Source of the DNA: ZC4RG30 sp035556135
Lineage (GTDB): Bacteria > Pseudomonadota > Gammaproteobacteria > Steroidobacterales > Steroidobacteraceae
Reading direction: 5' to 3'
Length of the DNA: 64,000 nt
Assembly (NCBI GenBank): GCA_035556135.1
Contig: DATMFO010000002.1
Location: forward strand, 44,481-108,480
Part shown: one piece after another, positions 33,924 to 42,645 of the stretch
How the letters are laid out: each line of letters starts with the position of its first letter
How positions within the stretch are numbered: the first letter of the stretch is position 1
The notes under the pieces: model-generated
What the model was told of the DNA's origin: nothing
The model's database searches: none
Seen by the model: the letters and a program-made list of their open reading frames with translations, nothing else
Position numbers and translations under genes: made by a program

Positions 33924-34576
33924 CGCCAGCGATGCCGCACCGGTATCTCGTGGTCGAGGGCGCCATCGGCGTGGGCAAGACCAGCCTCGCGCGGCGCCTG
34001 GCCGCCACGCTCAACGCACAGCTGGTGCTGGAACAGGCGGACGAGAATCCCTTCCTGGAACGCTTCTACCGCAACCCGCGCGTGGGAGCGTTGCCGGCGC
34101 AGCTCTACTTCCTGTTCCAGCGTGCGCAGCAGCAGGCCTCGCTCACGCAGCAGGACCTCTTCGGGACCGTGCGCGTGGCCGACTACCTGCTGGCCAAGGA
34201 CGACCTGTTCGCGCACATGACACTGGACGACGAGGAATACGGCCTCTACCGGCAGGTGCATGAGCGGCTGTCCATCGACGCGCCGCGCCCGGACCTGGTG
34301 GTGTACCTGCAGGCCCCGGTGGATGTGCTGCTCGACCGCATCGCGCGGCGCGGCATCGCCCACGAGAGCCTGATCGACCGCGCCTATCTCACGCGCCTCA
34401 ATGAGGCCTATGCACGCTTCTTCCATGCCTATTCGGACAGCCCGCTGCTGATCGTGAATGCGGCGAGCATCGATCCGGTGGGCAATGACGCCGACTACGA
34501 GGAGCTGCTGGGGCAGATCAGCCGCACGGTGCGTGGCCGGCTCTACTACAATCCCCTCCGTCACAAGGGACTGTAA
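33920..34576 (+). CDS. deoxynucleoside kinase (dAK/dGK-type)
   Basis: A 218-residue kinase of the dNK/thymidine-kinase-2 fold, phosphorylating deoxynucleosides for salvage. It shows P-loop VVEGAIGVGKTSLARRLA, the substrate-binding ENPFLERFY and YFLFQRAQQQ, the DR-type catalytic region (FGTVRVADYLLAKDDLFA) and the LID in DVLLDRIARRGIAHES. The start ATG overlaps the folK stop (ATGA). This kinase sits between folK and panB, where E. coli has none. Substrate specificity cannot be read from sequence. Confidence 0.9.
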   Translation: MTPAMPHRYLVVEGAIGVGKTSLARRLAATLNAQLVLEQADENPFLERFYRNPRVGALPAQLYFLFQRAQQQASLTQQDLFGTVRVADYLLAKDDLFAHMTLDDEEYGLYRQVHERLSIDAPRPDLVVYLQAPVDVLLDRIARRGIAHESLIDRAYLTRLNEAYARFFHAYSDSPLLIVNAASIDPVGNDADYEELLGQISRTVRGRLYYNPLRHKGL

Positions 34577-34578
34577 GC

Positions 34579-35409
34579 ATGTACACCCAGCTGCAGCTGC
34601 GCGATGCGGCCCGCCAACCGGTGAGCCTGACCACGCTGAACCGCATGCGCGAGGAGGCAGAGCCCATTGCGGCGCTCACCTGCTACGACGCCAGCTTCGC
34701 GGTGCTGCTGGACCAGGCCAATGTCGACCTGGTGCTGGTGGGTGATTCCCTCGGCATGGTGATACAGGGGCACGACACCACCGTGCCGGTGACGGTGGAC
34801 GACATGGTCTACCACACGCGCGCCGTGTCGCGCGGCAGCTATCGTCCCTTCCTGGTCGCCGACCTGCCGTTCATGAGCTACTCCTCCCCCGACGTGGCGC
34901 TGGCCAACTCCGTGCGGCTGATGCAGGAGGGCGGGGCGCGCATGGTGAAGCTGGAGAGCGGCGCCGAGCAGCTGCGCATCGTCGAGGTGCTGGCGGGACA
35001 CGACATCGCGGTGTGCGCGCACCTGGGCCTGAAGCCGCAGTCGGTGCACAAGACCGGTGGCTTCCGCGTGCAGGGCAGGGAGAAGGATGCTGCCGAGCGC
35101 ATCGTGCGCGATGCGCGCGACCTGGAGTCCGCGGGCGCGGACATCGTGCTGCTGGAATGCGTGCCCAACGAAGTGGGCCGGGCGGTGACCGAGGCGCTGC
35201 ACGTGCCGGTGATCGGCATCGGGGCGGGCCCGTCGGTCAGCGGACAGATCCAGGTGCTGTACGACATCCTCGACATCACGCCTGGCCGCAAGCCGCGGTT
35301 CGTGCGCAATTTCATGAGCGGGGTCGACTCCCCGCTGGCCGCGGTCAGCGCGTACGTGCGCGCAGTGAAGCAGCGCGACTATCCCGCCGCGGAGCACTGT
35401 TTCTCCTGA
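34579..35409 (+). CDS. panB: 3-methyl-2-oxobutanoate hydroxymethyltransferase
   Basis: A 276-residue enzyme making ketopantoate from 2-oxoisovalerate and methylene-tetrahydrofolate, the first pantothenate step. Signatures: ITALTCYDASFA-like PIAALTCYDASFAVLLDQANVD, LVGDSLGMVIQGHDTT with the metal-binding Asp, MVKLESG, HLGLKPQSVHKTGGFRVQGR and VIGIGAGPSVSGQIQVLYDIL. It starts two bases after the kinase and overlaps panC by one base (TGATG). Confidence 0.96.
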   Translation: MYTQLQLRDAARQPVSLTTLNRMREEAEPIAALTCYDASFAVLLDQANVDLVLVGDSLGMVIQGHDTTVPVTVDDMVYHTRAVSRGSYRPFLVADLPFMSYSSPDVALANSVRLMQEGGARMVKLESGAEQLRIVEVLAGHDIAVCAHLGLKPQSVHKTGGFRVQGREKDAAERIVRDARDLESAGADIVLLECVPNEVGRAVTEALHVPVIGIGAGPSVSGQIQVLYDILDITPGRKPRFVRNFMSGVDSPLAAVSAYVRAVKQRDYPAAEHCFS

Positions 35410-36260
35410 TGCTCACCATCGGGCGAATCGCCGAACTGCGCGAGGCGGTGAAGGCCTGGCGGCTGGATGGGGAGCGCGTGGGACTGGTGCCCACGATGGG
35501 CTCGCTGCACGACGGGCACATGAGCCTGCTCACCACCGCGCGCCAGCATGCCGATCGCGTGATCGCCAGCGTATTCGTCAATCCGCTGCAATTCGGACCC
35601 GGCGAGGATTTCGAGCGCTATCCGCGCACGCCCGGGGACGACCAGCGGCTGTTGGAAAAGGCCGGCTGCGACATGCTGTTCCTGCCGTCGGTGCGCGAGA
35701 TCTACCCGGATGGCGGCCAGAGTGCCACCCGCGTGACAGTGGAATCGCTGTCGCAGATCCTGTGCGGACGCGTGCGGCCCGGGCACTTCGACGGCGTGGC
35801 CACGGTGGTGGCCAAGTTGTTCGGCATCGTGCAACCGGACGTGGCCGTGTTCGGCGAGAAGGACTACCAGCAGCTGTCCATCATCCGCCGCATGACCGCG
35901 GACCTGGACATCATGGTGCAGGTAATCGGCGCGCCAACCGTGCGTGCGCCGGATGGGCTGGCGATGAGCTCGCGCAACCGCTATCTCACGCCCGCGGAGC
36001 GCGAGTTGGCACCGCGCATCTACGCCACACTGCGCGCCGCCGCCGGGCGCATCGAAGGCGGCGAGCGCGACTTCTCGGGGCTTGCGGCCTGGGGCATGGC
36101 GCAACTGCAGTCGGCCGGCATGGCTCCGGACTACTTCGAGGTCCGCGAGGCAGGCACGTTGCGCGAGCCTGGCGTGACTTCCCGCGAGCTGGTGATCCTC
36201 ACCGCCGCGCGGCTCGGCAAGGCCAGGCTCATCGACAACCTGCGCCTGACCCTGCGCTGA
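35409..36260 (+). CDS. panC: pantothenate synthetase
   Basis: A 283-residue ATP-dependent ligase joining pantoate and beta-alanine. The start overlaps the panB stop. It has VGLVPTMGSLHDGHMSLL with the HxGH motif, SVFVNPLQFGPGEDFERYPR, the pantoate/ATP site FGEKDYQQLSIIRRM and the KMSKS-like loop AMSSRNRYLTP. A longer frame extends upstream inside panB but has no family residues. panD, often next in other genomes, is absent; nnr follows after about 50 bases. Confidence 0.96.
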   Translation: MLTIGRIAELREAVKAWRLDGERVGLVPTMGSLHDGHMSLLTTARQHADRVIASVFVNPLQFGPGEDFERYPRTPGDDQRLLEKAGCDMLFLPSVREIYPDGGQSATRVTVESLSQILCGRVRPGHFDGVATVVAKLFGIVQPDVAVFGEKDYQQLSIIRRMTADLDIMVQVIGAPTVRAPDGLAMSSRNRYLTPAERELAPRIYATLRAAAGRIEGGERDFSGLAAWGMAQLQSAGMAPDYFEVREAGTLREPGVTSRELVILTAARLGKARLIDNLRLTLR

Positions 36261-36309
36261 GCCGGCCTGCGCATGCCGGCGCTTTGCCGGCTGCCCGTAT
36301 ACTGGGTCC

Positions 36310-37791
36310 ATGCTGCTGCCACGGGAAATCTACACCGCGAGCCAGGTGAGGCAACTGGAGGCCTCGGCGCTGGTCGACGGAGTGACCGGCTATATACTGA
36401 TGAAGCGGGCCGGCGCCGCGGCCTTCTCGGTGTTGCGCCAGCGCTGGCCCCTGGCACGTGCGCTGGTGGTTGTTGCAGGGCCAGGCAACAACGGCGGCGA
36501 TGGCATGGTCCTGGCGCGCCTGGCACACCAGGCTGGCCTGGACGTGCGCGTGATGATGGTTGGCGATACCGCTGCTGCGCGTGGCGAGGCGCGCGAGGCA
36601 CTGGCTGATCTGCGGGCAGCGGGGCTTGAGCCAACGCCGCTGGATTCCGTTGCGCTGGTGAAGGCGGATCTGGTCATCGACGCATTGCTGGGCATCGGCG
36701 CCCACGCGCCACTGCGGCCGGAACTGCAGGCGGCCATCGAGGCCATCAACAATGCCGGCCGGCGTGTTTTCGCGCTGGATCTTCCTTCAGGGCTCGATCC
36801 GGATACCGGGCATGTGATGCCCGCGGTGCGCGCCACGGCCACGCTCGCGTTCATCGGGCTCAAGCAGGGAATGTTCCTCGGCGAGGGGCCCGAACATTGC
36901 GGTGACCTGCAGTTCGATGCGCTGCAGGTGGCGCGCGCACCGATCGAACCGGCGCTGCGGCGGCTTGCCTATGATGTGCTCGCCGAGTCCATGCCGCCGC
37001 GGCCGCGGCGCAGCCACAAGAGCCAGTTCGGTCGCGTGCTGGTGGTGGGCGGTGGCAAGGGGATGCCGGGTGCGGTGCGGCTGGCCGGTGAGGCCGCGCT
37101 GCGCGTCGGCGCCGGACTGGTGACGGTGGCCAGCCTGCCGGCGCATCTTCCGGCGGTGACGGGGCAACGTCCGGAGCTGATGTTCTGCGCGCTGCACGAT
37201 CCCGGCGACGTCGCTGCCGCAATGACCAATGCCGACGTGGTGGCGGTGGGACCGGGACTGGGTCGCGATGCCTGGGCCGCGGCCGTGCTCGAGGCGGTGC
37301 TCAGCGCGCAGATTCCCAACCAGCGACTCGTGCTGGATGCCGATGCGCTCAACATGATCGCGGCCATGCCAGAGCCGCCGCACCGGGACGACTGGGTGCT
37401 CACTCCCCATCCGGGTGAGGCCGCCCGCATGCTGGGCGTGCCCTCCGCTGCGGTGGAAGAAGATCGCCTTGGCGCACTGAAGGAGCTGCGCCGCCGCTAC
37501 GGCGGAATCGTCGTGCTGAAGGGCGCAGGCACCTTGCTCGGCGCCACGGGCCAGGTGCCACGCCTGTGCGGCCATGGCAATCCCGGCATGTCGGTGCCGG
37601 GCATGGGCGACGTGCTCACCGGCGCCGTGGCCGGATTCCTCGTCCAGAGCGAGCGTCCCTTCGAAGCCACTGCTGGCGCGGTCTACGCGCATGCGGTGGC
37701 CGGCGACCACTGCGCACGCTCTGGCCTGCGCGGCGTGCTGGCACTGGAAGTGGTGCAGGAACTGCGCGTGGTGCTGGCCCAGCTGCCATGA
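36310..37791 (+). CDS. nnr: bifunctional NAD(P)H-hydrate epimerase and ADP-dependent dehydratase
   Basis: A 493-residue repair enzyme for damaged NADHX and NADPHX. The N-terminal YjeF_N epimerase domain (about 10-210) has VVAGPGNNGGDGMVLARLAHQAG and ALDLPSGLDPDTG. The C-terminal ribokinase-like dehydratase domain (about 225-490) has KSQFGRVLVVGGGKGMPGAVRLAGEAALRVGAGLVTVAS, VLTPHPGEAARML and the anion hole GHGNPGMSVPGMGDVLTG. This is the E. coli yjeF position, directly before tsaE, which it overlaps by four bases. Confidence 0.95.
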   Translation: MLLPREIYTASQVRQLEASALVDGVTGYILMKRAGAAAFSVLRQRWPLARALVVVAGPGNNGGDGMVLARLAHQAGLDVRVMMVGDTAAARGEAREALADLRAAGLEPTPLDSVALVKADLVIDALLGIGAHAPLRPELQAAIEAINNAGRRVFALDLPSGLDPDTGHVMPAVRATATLAFIGLKQGMFLGEGPEHCGDLQFDALQVARAPIEPALRRLAYDVLAESMPPRPRRSHKSQFGRVLVVGGGKGMPGAVRLAGEAALRVGAGLVTVASLPAHLPAVTGQRPELMFCALHDPGDVAAAMTNADVVAVGPGLGRDAWAAAVLEAVLSAQIPNQRLVLDADALNMIAAMPEPPHRDDWVLTPHPGEAARMLGVPSAAVEEDRLGALKELRRRYGGIVVLKGAGTLLGATGQVPRLCGHGNPGMSVPGMGDVLTGAVAGFLVQSERPFEATAGAVYAHAVAGDHCARSGLRGVLALEVVQELRVVLAQLP

Positions 37792-38297
37792 CCGCAGCGT
37801 CGACGCCCGCGCCCGACGCGGGAAGCTGGATTGCGCTGGCCGATGAGTCGGCCACCGCGGAATTCGCCGCGCGCCTGGCGCGCGCATTGCCCGCTGCCAC
37901 ACCGCCGCTGGTGATCTACCTGCACGGTGACCTGGGCGCCGGCAAGACCACACTGGCCCGGGGCATGTTGCGGGCGATGGGCGAGACCGGGGCGGTGCGC
38001 AGCCCCACCTATGCGCTGATGGCTGAATACCAGCCGGCAGGAACGCGCGTGCTTCACCTGGACCTGTATCGCCTGGATTCCCCGGACGATCTGCTCGCCC
38101 TGGGTCTGGCCGATCACCTGCCCGGCAGCACGGTGTGGCTGATTGAATGGCCGGAGAAGGGCGCAGGCGGCGGGCTGCCACCTGCGGATGCGGCGGTGTA
38201 CCTCGAGCCCGACGGTCGCGCCCGCAGGGCGTGCATCGTGCCGCGCTCCGCCAGCGGAGCACGCTGGGCAGCAGCGGTAGCTGCAGACTCCGGATGA
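37788..38297 (+). CDS. tsaE: tRNA threonylcarbamoyladenosine synthesis ATPase TsaE
   Basis: A 169-residue P-loop ATPase that works with TsaB and TsaD to make t6A at tRNA position 37. Walker A is HGDLGAGKTTLARGMLRAMG, followed by VRSPTYALMAEY and the HLDLYRLDSPDDLLALGL block, with IEWPEKG near the end. It starts inside the nnr stop (ATGA). The C-terminus is slightly longer than E. coli TsaE, with an Ala-rich end. Confidence 0.95.
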   Translation: MTAASTPAPDAGSWIALADESATAEFAARLARALPAATPPLVIYLHGDLGAGKTTLARGMLRAMGETGAVRSPTYALMAEYQPAGTRVLHLDLYRLDSPDDLLALGLADHLPGSTVWLIEWPEKGAGGGLPPADAAVYLEPDGRARRACIVPRSASGARWAAAVAADSG

Positions 38298-38324
38298 TGA
38301 AAATGGGCTATCCCCATATTTTTA

Positions 38325-38353
38325 TTGAAAATAGATAACGCCAGCCGTAAAGT
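38325..38353 (+). promoter_or_regulatory. candidate promoter of amiC
   Basis: TTGAAA and TAAAGT are separated by exactly 17 bases in an unusually AT-rich stretch (about 40 bases around 38310-38340). The predicted transcription start falls at or next to the amiC ATG, which would give a leaderless or nearly leaderless mRNA. Support is positional only. Confidence 0.45.
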
Positions 38354-38359
38354 GCGGCG

Positions 38360-39589
38360 ATGATTTCGCGCCGGGGTTCTCCGTGGTTGCTGGCCTGCTG
38401 CGCGTTGCTGATGGCAGCGCCGCTGGCGGCGGCCACCCTGTTGCGGCAGGCAGTACTGGTTGCGCCCGGCGAAGACGGCGCGCGGCTGGAGCTTGACCTG
38501 CCTGCTTCGGCGGCCAGGCCCAAGGTCTTCACACTTTCCAAACCTCATCGCCTCGTCATCGACCTGCCGCGCACAAGCCTTGCGAAGGGCGCCCGGCTCC
38601 CGGCGCCAGCAGGGCCTGTGCGCACGGTGCGTGATGGCGTGCAGCCCGGGGGCACGCTGCGCCTGGTGCTGGAACTGAAGCAGGGGATGTCCTTCAAGTC
38701 GCGCACCGAGGGCAACAGGTTCATTGTCGAGTTGGGCCGCGCGCCAGCCGCGGCTGCGATGGCCTCCACCGCAACGCCTGCACCCGCGCCCGCTGCCGCA
38801 GCGGCGCCGGCCGTGGCCACACCGGTGCGAGCGGAGCATGCGCCGCGTGACGCGGGCCGCGATGTGGTGGTCGCCATTGATGCCGGCCACGGCGGCGATG
38901 ATCCCGGTGCCATCGGCAAGGGCGGCACGCGCGAGAAGGACGTGGTGCTGAAGATCGCGCAGGAGCTGGCGAAGCGCGTGAACGCGCAGCCCGGCATGCG
39001 TGCCTATCTCACCCGCAATGACGACCGCCGCATCCCGCTGCCTGAACGCACGCGGCTGGCGCGTGTGGCGGGGGCCGACATCTTCATCTCCGTGCACGCG
39101 GACTCGGTGCCGCGCAGCGAAGTCACCGGTTCCTCGGTGTATGTGCTCAGCGAGAAAGGCGCCTCCAGCGAAGCGGCCCGCTGGCTGGCGGACCAGGAAA
39201 ACGCCGTGGATCGCGGCCGCGGCGAGCGCGAAGACCCGCTGGCTTCGGTGCTGGTGGACCTGTCGCAGACTGCCAGCATCGGCCTGAGCGCCGACGCCGC
39301 CCAGCACGTGCTGGCCCAGCTCGACCGCGTCGGCACCGTCCGCAAGACCAGGGTGCAGAGCGCGGCTTTCGTGGTGCTGAAATCCCGCGACATCCCCGCA
39401 CTGCTGGTCGAAACCGCCTTCATCTCCAATCCGGGCGAGGAGAAGAAGCTGCGCACGCCGGCGCACCAGCAGGCCGTCGCCGACGCCATCTTCAAGGGCG
39501 TGCTGGAGTATTTCCGGCAGAGCCCGCCGGATGGCACGTATTTCGCGCGCGAGCGCGAGGAACGCCGCCTGGTGGCTTCTTCTCCCTAG
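38360..39589 (+). CDS. amiC: N-acetylmuramoyl-L-alanine amidase (AMIN plus Amidase_3)
   Basis: A 409-residue exported zinc amidase that splits septal peptidoglycan during daughter-cell separation. After a signal peptide (LLACCALLMAAPLAAA) comes an AMIN domain at about 30-135 for septal targeting, an Ala/Pro linker, and Amidase_3 from about 170: VVAIDAGHGGDDPGAIGKGGTREKDVVL, with zinc His and Glu, ISVHADSVPRSEVTGSSVYVLSE, and VETAFISNPGEEKKL. It occupies the E. coli amiB slot before mutL. No LysM domain is present. Confidence 0.93.
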   Translation: MISRRGSPWLLACCALLMAAPLAAATLLRQAVLVAPGEDGARLELDLPASAARPKVFTLSKPHRLVIDLPRTSLAKGARLPAPAGPVRTVRDGVQPGGTLRLVLELKQGMSFKSRTEGNRFIVELGRAPAAAAMASTATPAPAPAAAAAPAVATPVRAEHAPRDAGRDVVVAIDAGHGGDDPGAIGKGGTREKDVVLKIAQELAKRVNAQPGMRAYLTRNDDRRIPLPERTRLARVAGADIFISVHADSVPRSEVTGSSVYVLSEKGASSEAARWLADQENAVDRGRGEREDPLASVLVDLSQTASIGLSADAAQHVLAQLDRVGTVRKTRVQSAAFVVLKSRDIPALLVETAFISNPGEEKKLRTPAHQQAVADAIFKGVLEYFRQSPPDGTYFAREREERRLVASSP

Positions 39590-39622
39590 GGCAAGCCCCG
39601 ACCCATTAAGATCGCGGGCCTC

Positions 39623-41374
39623 ATGGCCATTCGCGTTTTGCCCTCCCACCTCATCGACCAGATCGCCGCCGGCGAGGTGGTGGAGCGGCCGGCTTCCGTG
39701 ATCAAGGAGCTGGTGGAGAACGCACTGGATGCCGGCGCCACCCGCATCGAGATCGAGATCGAGGCCGGCGGCGCGGGGCTGATCCGCGTGCGCGACAACG
39801 GCCATGGCATTGCGCCGGCGGAGCTGGCGCTGGCGCTCACCCGCCATGCCACCAGCAAGATCGCCGACCTTGATGACCTCGCGGCCGTGTCCACCCTGGG
39901 CTTCCGCGGCGAGGCACTGCCCTCGATTGCCGCCGTGGCGCGCCTTCGGCTGGCCTCGCGCCAGCGGGGTGCGGGCGACGCCAGCGAGATCACGGCAGAG
40001 GACGGGCAGGTGGGGGACATCCGTCCGTCGGCTCAGCCCGAGGGCACCGTGGTGGAGGTGCGCGATCTTTTCTTCAATGTACCCGCGCGGCGCCGCTTCC
40101 TGCGCAGCGAGGCAACCGAGGCCACGCATGTGCTGCGCATGGTCGAACGCCTGGCGCTGGCGCGCCCGGATGTGACGCTGCGCTACGCGAACAATGGTCG
40201 CGAGCAATTGCGCGTCGCAGCGGCCAACGATGCCGCCGGCCAGCAGGCGCGGCTGGCCGCCGTGATGGGCGAGGAATTCGCTGCCGGCTGCATGGACATC
40301 GACATCGCCACGGGTCCGTTGCGCGTCACCGGCTGGATGAGCCGGCCCACCTTCGCGCGCGCGCAGGCAGACCTGGCGCACTGGTTCGTCAACGGCCGGG
40401 CCGTGCGTGACCGTTTGCTGATGAACGCGGTGAAGCTGGGGTACCGGGACGTGCTCTACGGCGGTCGCCATCCCGCCTACGTGCTGCACCTTTCCATCGA
40501 TCCGCGCGAAGTGGACGTCAATGCGCATCCCGCCAAGCAGGAGCTGCGCTTCCGCGAATCGCGGGGTGTGCATGATTTCATCTTCCGCGCCGTCGGCCGG
40601 CGCTTGGCCGATACGCGCCCGGGTGAACAGGCCACGGCCGTCGACGCGCGGTCGGCACTCTCGCCGCAACCCGGGCGGTCATTCGATTTCGCAGCGGCGC
40701 AGCCGTTGGGGGTGCATCCGCCGCAGCCGGTACCGGCCGCGCGCGACAGCTGGGCCGTGCGCGAGGCCATCGAAGCCGCGCCTGAGGAATCCCGCCCACT
40801 GGGTACTGCCATCGCGCAGCTGCATGGCATCTACATCCTTGCGCAGGATTCAGCAGGACTGGTGCTGGTGGACATGCATGCCGGCCATGAGCGCGTGCTC
40901 TACGAGAAGCTCAAGCAGGACCACGCCGCACGGCGCGCCGAGGCGCAGCGGCTGCTGGAGCCGGTGACGGTGGCTTTGCCAGAAGCCATCGTTGATCGTG
41001 TGCTGGAGGAAGAGGAGGAGTGGTCGCGCTGCGGCTTCGAACTCTCGCGCCTCGCACCTGACCGGCTCGCCGTGCGCAGCGTGCCTGTGCTGCTGGCGCG
41101 CCAGGATGTGGCGCAGCTGGTGCGCGACACTGCACTGGCGGTGGCCGGCGACGAGGGCACGCACCATGTTGAAGGTGCCGAACATCACCTGCTGGCCACG
41201 CTGGCCTGCCGGGGCGCCGTGCACGGCGGCCGCCGCCTGTCGCTGCCGGAAATGGACGCACTGTTGCGGCAGATGGAGCAGACCGAGCGCGCCAGCCAGT
41301 GCAACCACGGCAGGCCCACCTTCGCGAGGGTGGCGCTTTCCGAACTGGACCGCCTGTTCCTCAGGGGCCGGTGA
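39623..41374 (+). CDS. mutL: DNA mismatch repair protein MutL
   Basis: A 583-residue mismatch repair ATPase linking MutS to MutH or UvrD. The GHKL ATPase N-terminus is intact: IAAGEVVERPASVIKELVENALDAGA, DNGHGI, RHATSKI and the GFRGEALPSIAAVA lid. The C-terminal dimerisation domain starts near 390 (LGTAIAQLHGIYILAQDSAGLVLVDMHAGHERVLYEKLK). The region around ACRGAVHGGRRLS, plus CNHGRPTF at the end, resembles lineages whose MutL lacks a DQHA(X)2E(X)4E endonuclease motif; DMHAGHERVLYEK sits there, so nuclease status deserves care. It overlaps miaA by four bases. Confidence 0.95.
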   Translation: MAIRVLPSHLIDQIAAGEVVERPASVIKELVENALDAGATRIEIEIEAGGAGLIRVRDNGHGIAPAELALALTRHATSKIADLDDLAAVSTLGFRGEALPSIAAVARLRLASRQRGAGDASEITAEDGQVGDIRPSAQPEGTVVEVRDLFFNVPARRRFLRSEATEATHVLRMVERLALARPDVTLRYANNGREQLRVAAANDAAGQQARLAAVMGEEFAAGCMDIDIATGPLRVTGWMSRPTFARAQADLAHWFVNGRAVRDRLLMNAVKLGYRDVLYGGRHPAYVLHLSIDPREVDVNAHPAKQELRFRESRGVHDFIFRAVGRRLADTRPGEQATAVDARSALSPQPGRSFDFAAAQPLGVHPPQPVPAARDSWAVREAIEAAPEESRPLGTAIAQLHGIYILAQDSAGLVLVDMHAGHERVLYEKLKQDHAARRAEAQRLLEPVTVALPEAIVDRVLEEEEEWSRCGFELSRLAPDRLAVRSVPVLLARQDVAQLVRDTALAVAGDEGTHHVEGAEHHLLATLACRGAVHGGRRLSLPEMDALLRQMEQTERASQCNHGRPTFARVALSELDRLFLRGR

Positions 41375-42357
41375 ACAAGCCGGAGCAGGCCGCCGGTCGC
41401 CCGCCGCTGCCCGCGGGCATCGCCGTGCTCGGCCCCACCGGCAGTGGCAAGAGCGCGCTGGCGATGCAGATTGCCGCGCATCTGCCGGCGGAAATCATCA
41501 GCGTGGATTCCGCCCAGGTGTATCGCGGCCTGGACATTGGCACCGCCAAGCCCACCGCGGAGGAACGCCGCGCGGTGCCCCACCATCTCATCGACATCAT
41601 CGGACCGGAACAGGTGTATTCAGCAGGGCAGTTCCGCACCGACGCGCTGCGCCTGGTGGATGAGATCACCGCGCGCGGCCGGGTGCCGCTGCTGGTGGGT
41701 GGAACCATGCTTTATTTCCGCGCGCTGTTTCGCGGGATCGCCGAACTGCCGGTGGCCGACGTCAACTTGCGTGGGCAGCTGGATGCGGATGCGGCGCGGC
41801 AGGGATGGCCGGCATTGCATGCGCGGCTGGCGGCGCTTGATCCCGAAGCCGCGCGCCGCATTCATCCCAACGACGCCCAGCGCATCCAGCGGGCACTGGA
41901 AATCGCGGCGCTTTCCGGACAGCCGCGCGACCAGTTGTGGATGCAGGACCATTCCTACAACGACTTCAGCCATTGGCGCATCTGCGTGCTGGAGCCTGGT
42001 AATCGCGCGCAGCTGCACGAGTTGTTGCGACAACGGCTGGAGCAGATGGTGCAGGCGGGCCTGGCAGAAGAGGTGCGGCAACTGCTCGCGCGCGGCACGC
42101 TGGAGGAGAACGCGCCGGTGCTGCGGCTCGTCGGATATCGCCAGTTTGTCAGTCATGTACGGGGGCAGGAGTCGCTGGAGGCAGCGGTTGCCCGTGCCCT
42201 CGCCGCGACGCGCCAGCTGGCCAAGCGCCAGCTCACCTGGCTGCGCGGTGACAACCTGTTGCCATCTGGCGCCAGCGTGCTGCGCAGCGATCCTTTCGCT
42301 TCGGGTACAAAAGAACTATTACGCGCGCTCTTGATCGAAGCACGAAAGCCCGCATGA
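41371..42357 (+). CDS. miaA: tRNA dimethylallyltransferase
   Basis: A 328-residue enzyme that adds an isopentenyl group to A37 of tRNAs reading UNN codons. I start it at GTG overlapping the mutL stop (GTGA), with AGGGG just upstream; the frame extends further upstream without a better site. Signatures: VLGPTGSGKSALAMQIA, SVDSAQVYRGLDIGTAKPT, HHLIDI, LVGGTMLYFRALF, and HPNDAQRIQRALEI. It is directly before hfq as in E. coli. Confidence 0.95.
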   Translation: MNKPEQAAGRPPLPAGIAVLGPTGSGKSALAMQIAAHLPAEIISVDSAQVYRGLDIGTAKPTAEERRAVPHHLIDIIGPEQVYSAGQFRTDALRLVDEITARGRVPLLVGGTMLYFRALFRGIAELPVADVNLRGQLDADAARQGWPALHARLAALDPEAARRIHPNDAQRIQRALEIAALSGQPRDQLWMQDHSYNDFSHWRICVLEPGNRAQLHELLRQRLEQMVQAGLAEEVRQLLARGTLEENAPVLRLVGYRQFVSHVRGQESLEAAVARALAATRQLAKRQLTWLRGDNLLPSGASVLRSDPFASGTKELLRALLIEARKPA

Positions 42358-42390
42358 TAAGATGCAGCGCAACACAATAAGGAGAAAGTC

Positions 42391-42645
42391 GTGGCCAAGA
42401 CCCAGTCGCTGCAGGACCCGTTCCTGAACGCCCTGCGCAAGGAGCGCGTCCCGGTCTCGATCTATCTGGTCAATGGCATCAAGCTGCAAGGCACGATTGA
42501 TTCATTCGACCAGTTCGTGGTCCTGCTGAAGAACAGCGTCAACCAGATGGTGTACAAGCACGCCATTTCCACCGTCGTGCCGGCGCGCAATGTGCGCATT
42601 CCCGGCGTTGAGGAAGAGGCGGGCGCGGAGGGCGCCGCAGGCTGA
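42391..42645 (+). CDS. hfq: RNA chaperone Hfq
   Basis: An 84-residue Sm-like hexamer that pairs small RNAs with mRNAs. It starts at GTG after AAGGAGAAAGTC. Both Sm motifs are present: SLQDPFLNALRKERVPVSIYLVNGIKLQGTIDSFDQFVVLLKN and VYKHAISTVVP. Proximal-face residues (QDPF) and the YKH motif are conserved. The C-terminal tail is short and acidic (VEEEAGAEGAAG), shorter than the 102-residue E. coli protein. The stop overlaps the hflX start (TGATG). Confidence 0.97.
   Translation: MAKTQSLQDPFLNALRKERVPVSIYLVNGIKLQGTIDSFDQFVVLLKNSVNQMVYKHAISTVVPARNVRIPGVEEEAGAEGAAG

Noticed and set aside
38114..40669. Long minus-strand open frame opposite tsaE, amiC and mutL
   Set aside because: Same antisense effect of high third-position GC; the opposite strand holds three clear housekeeping genes.
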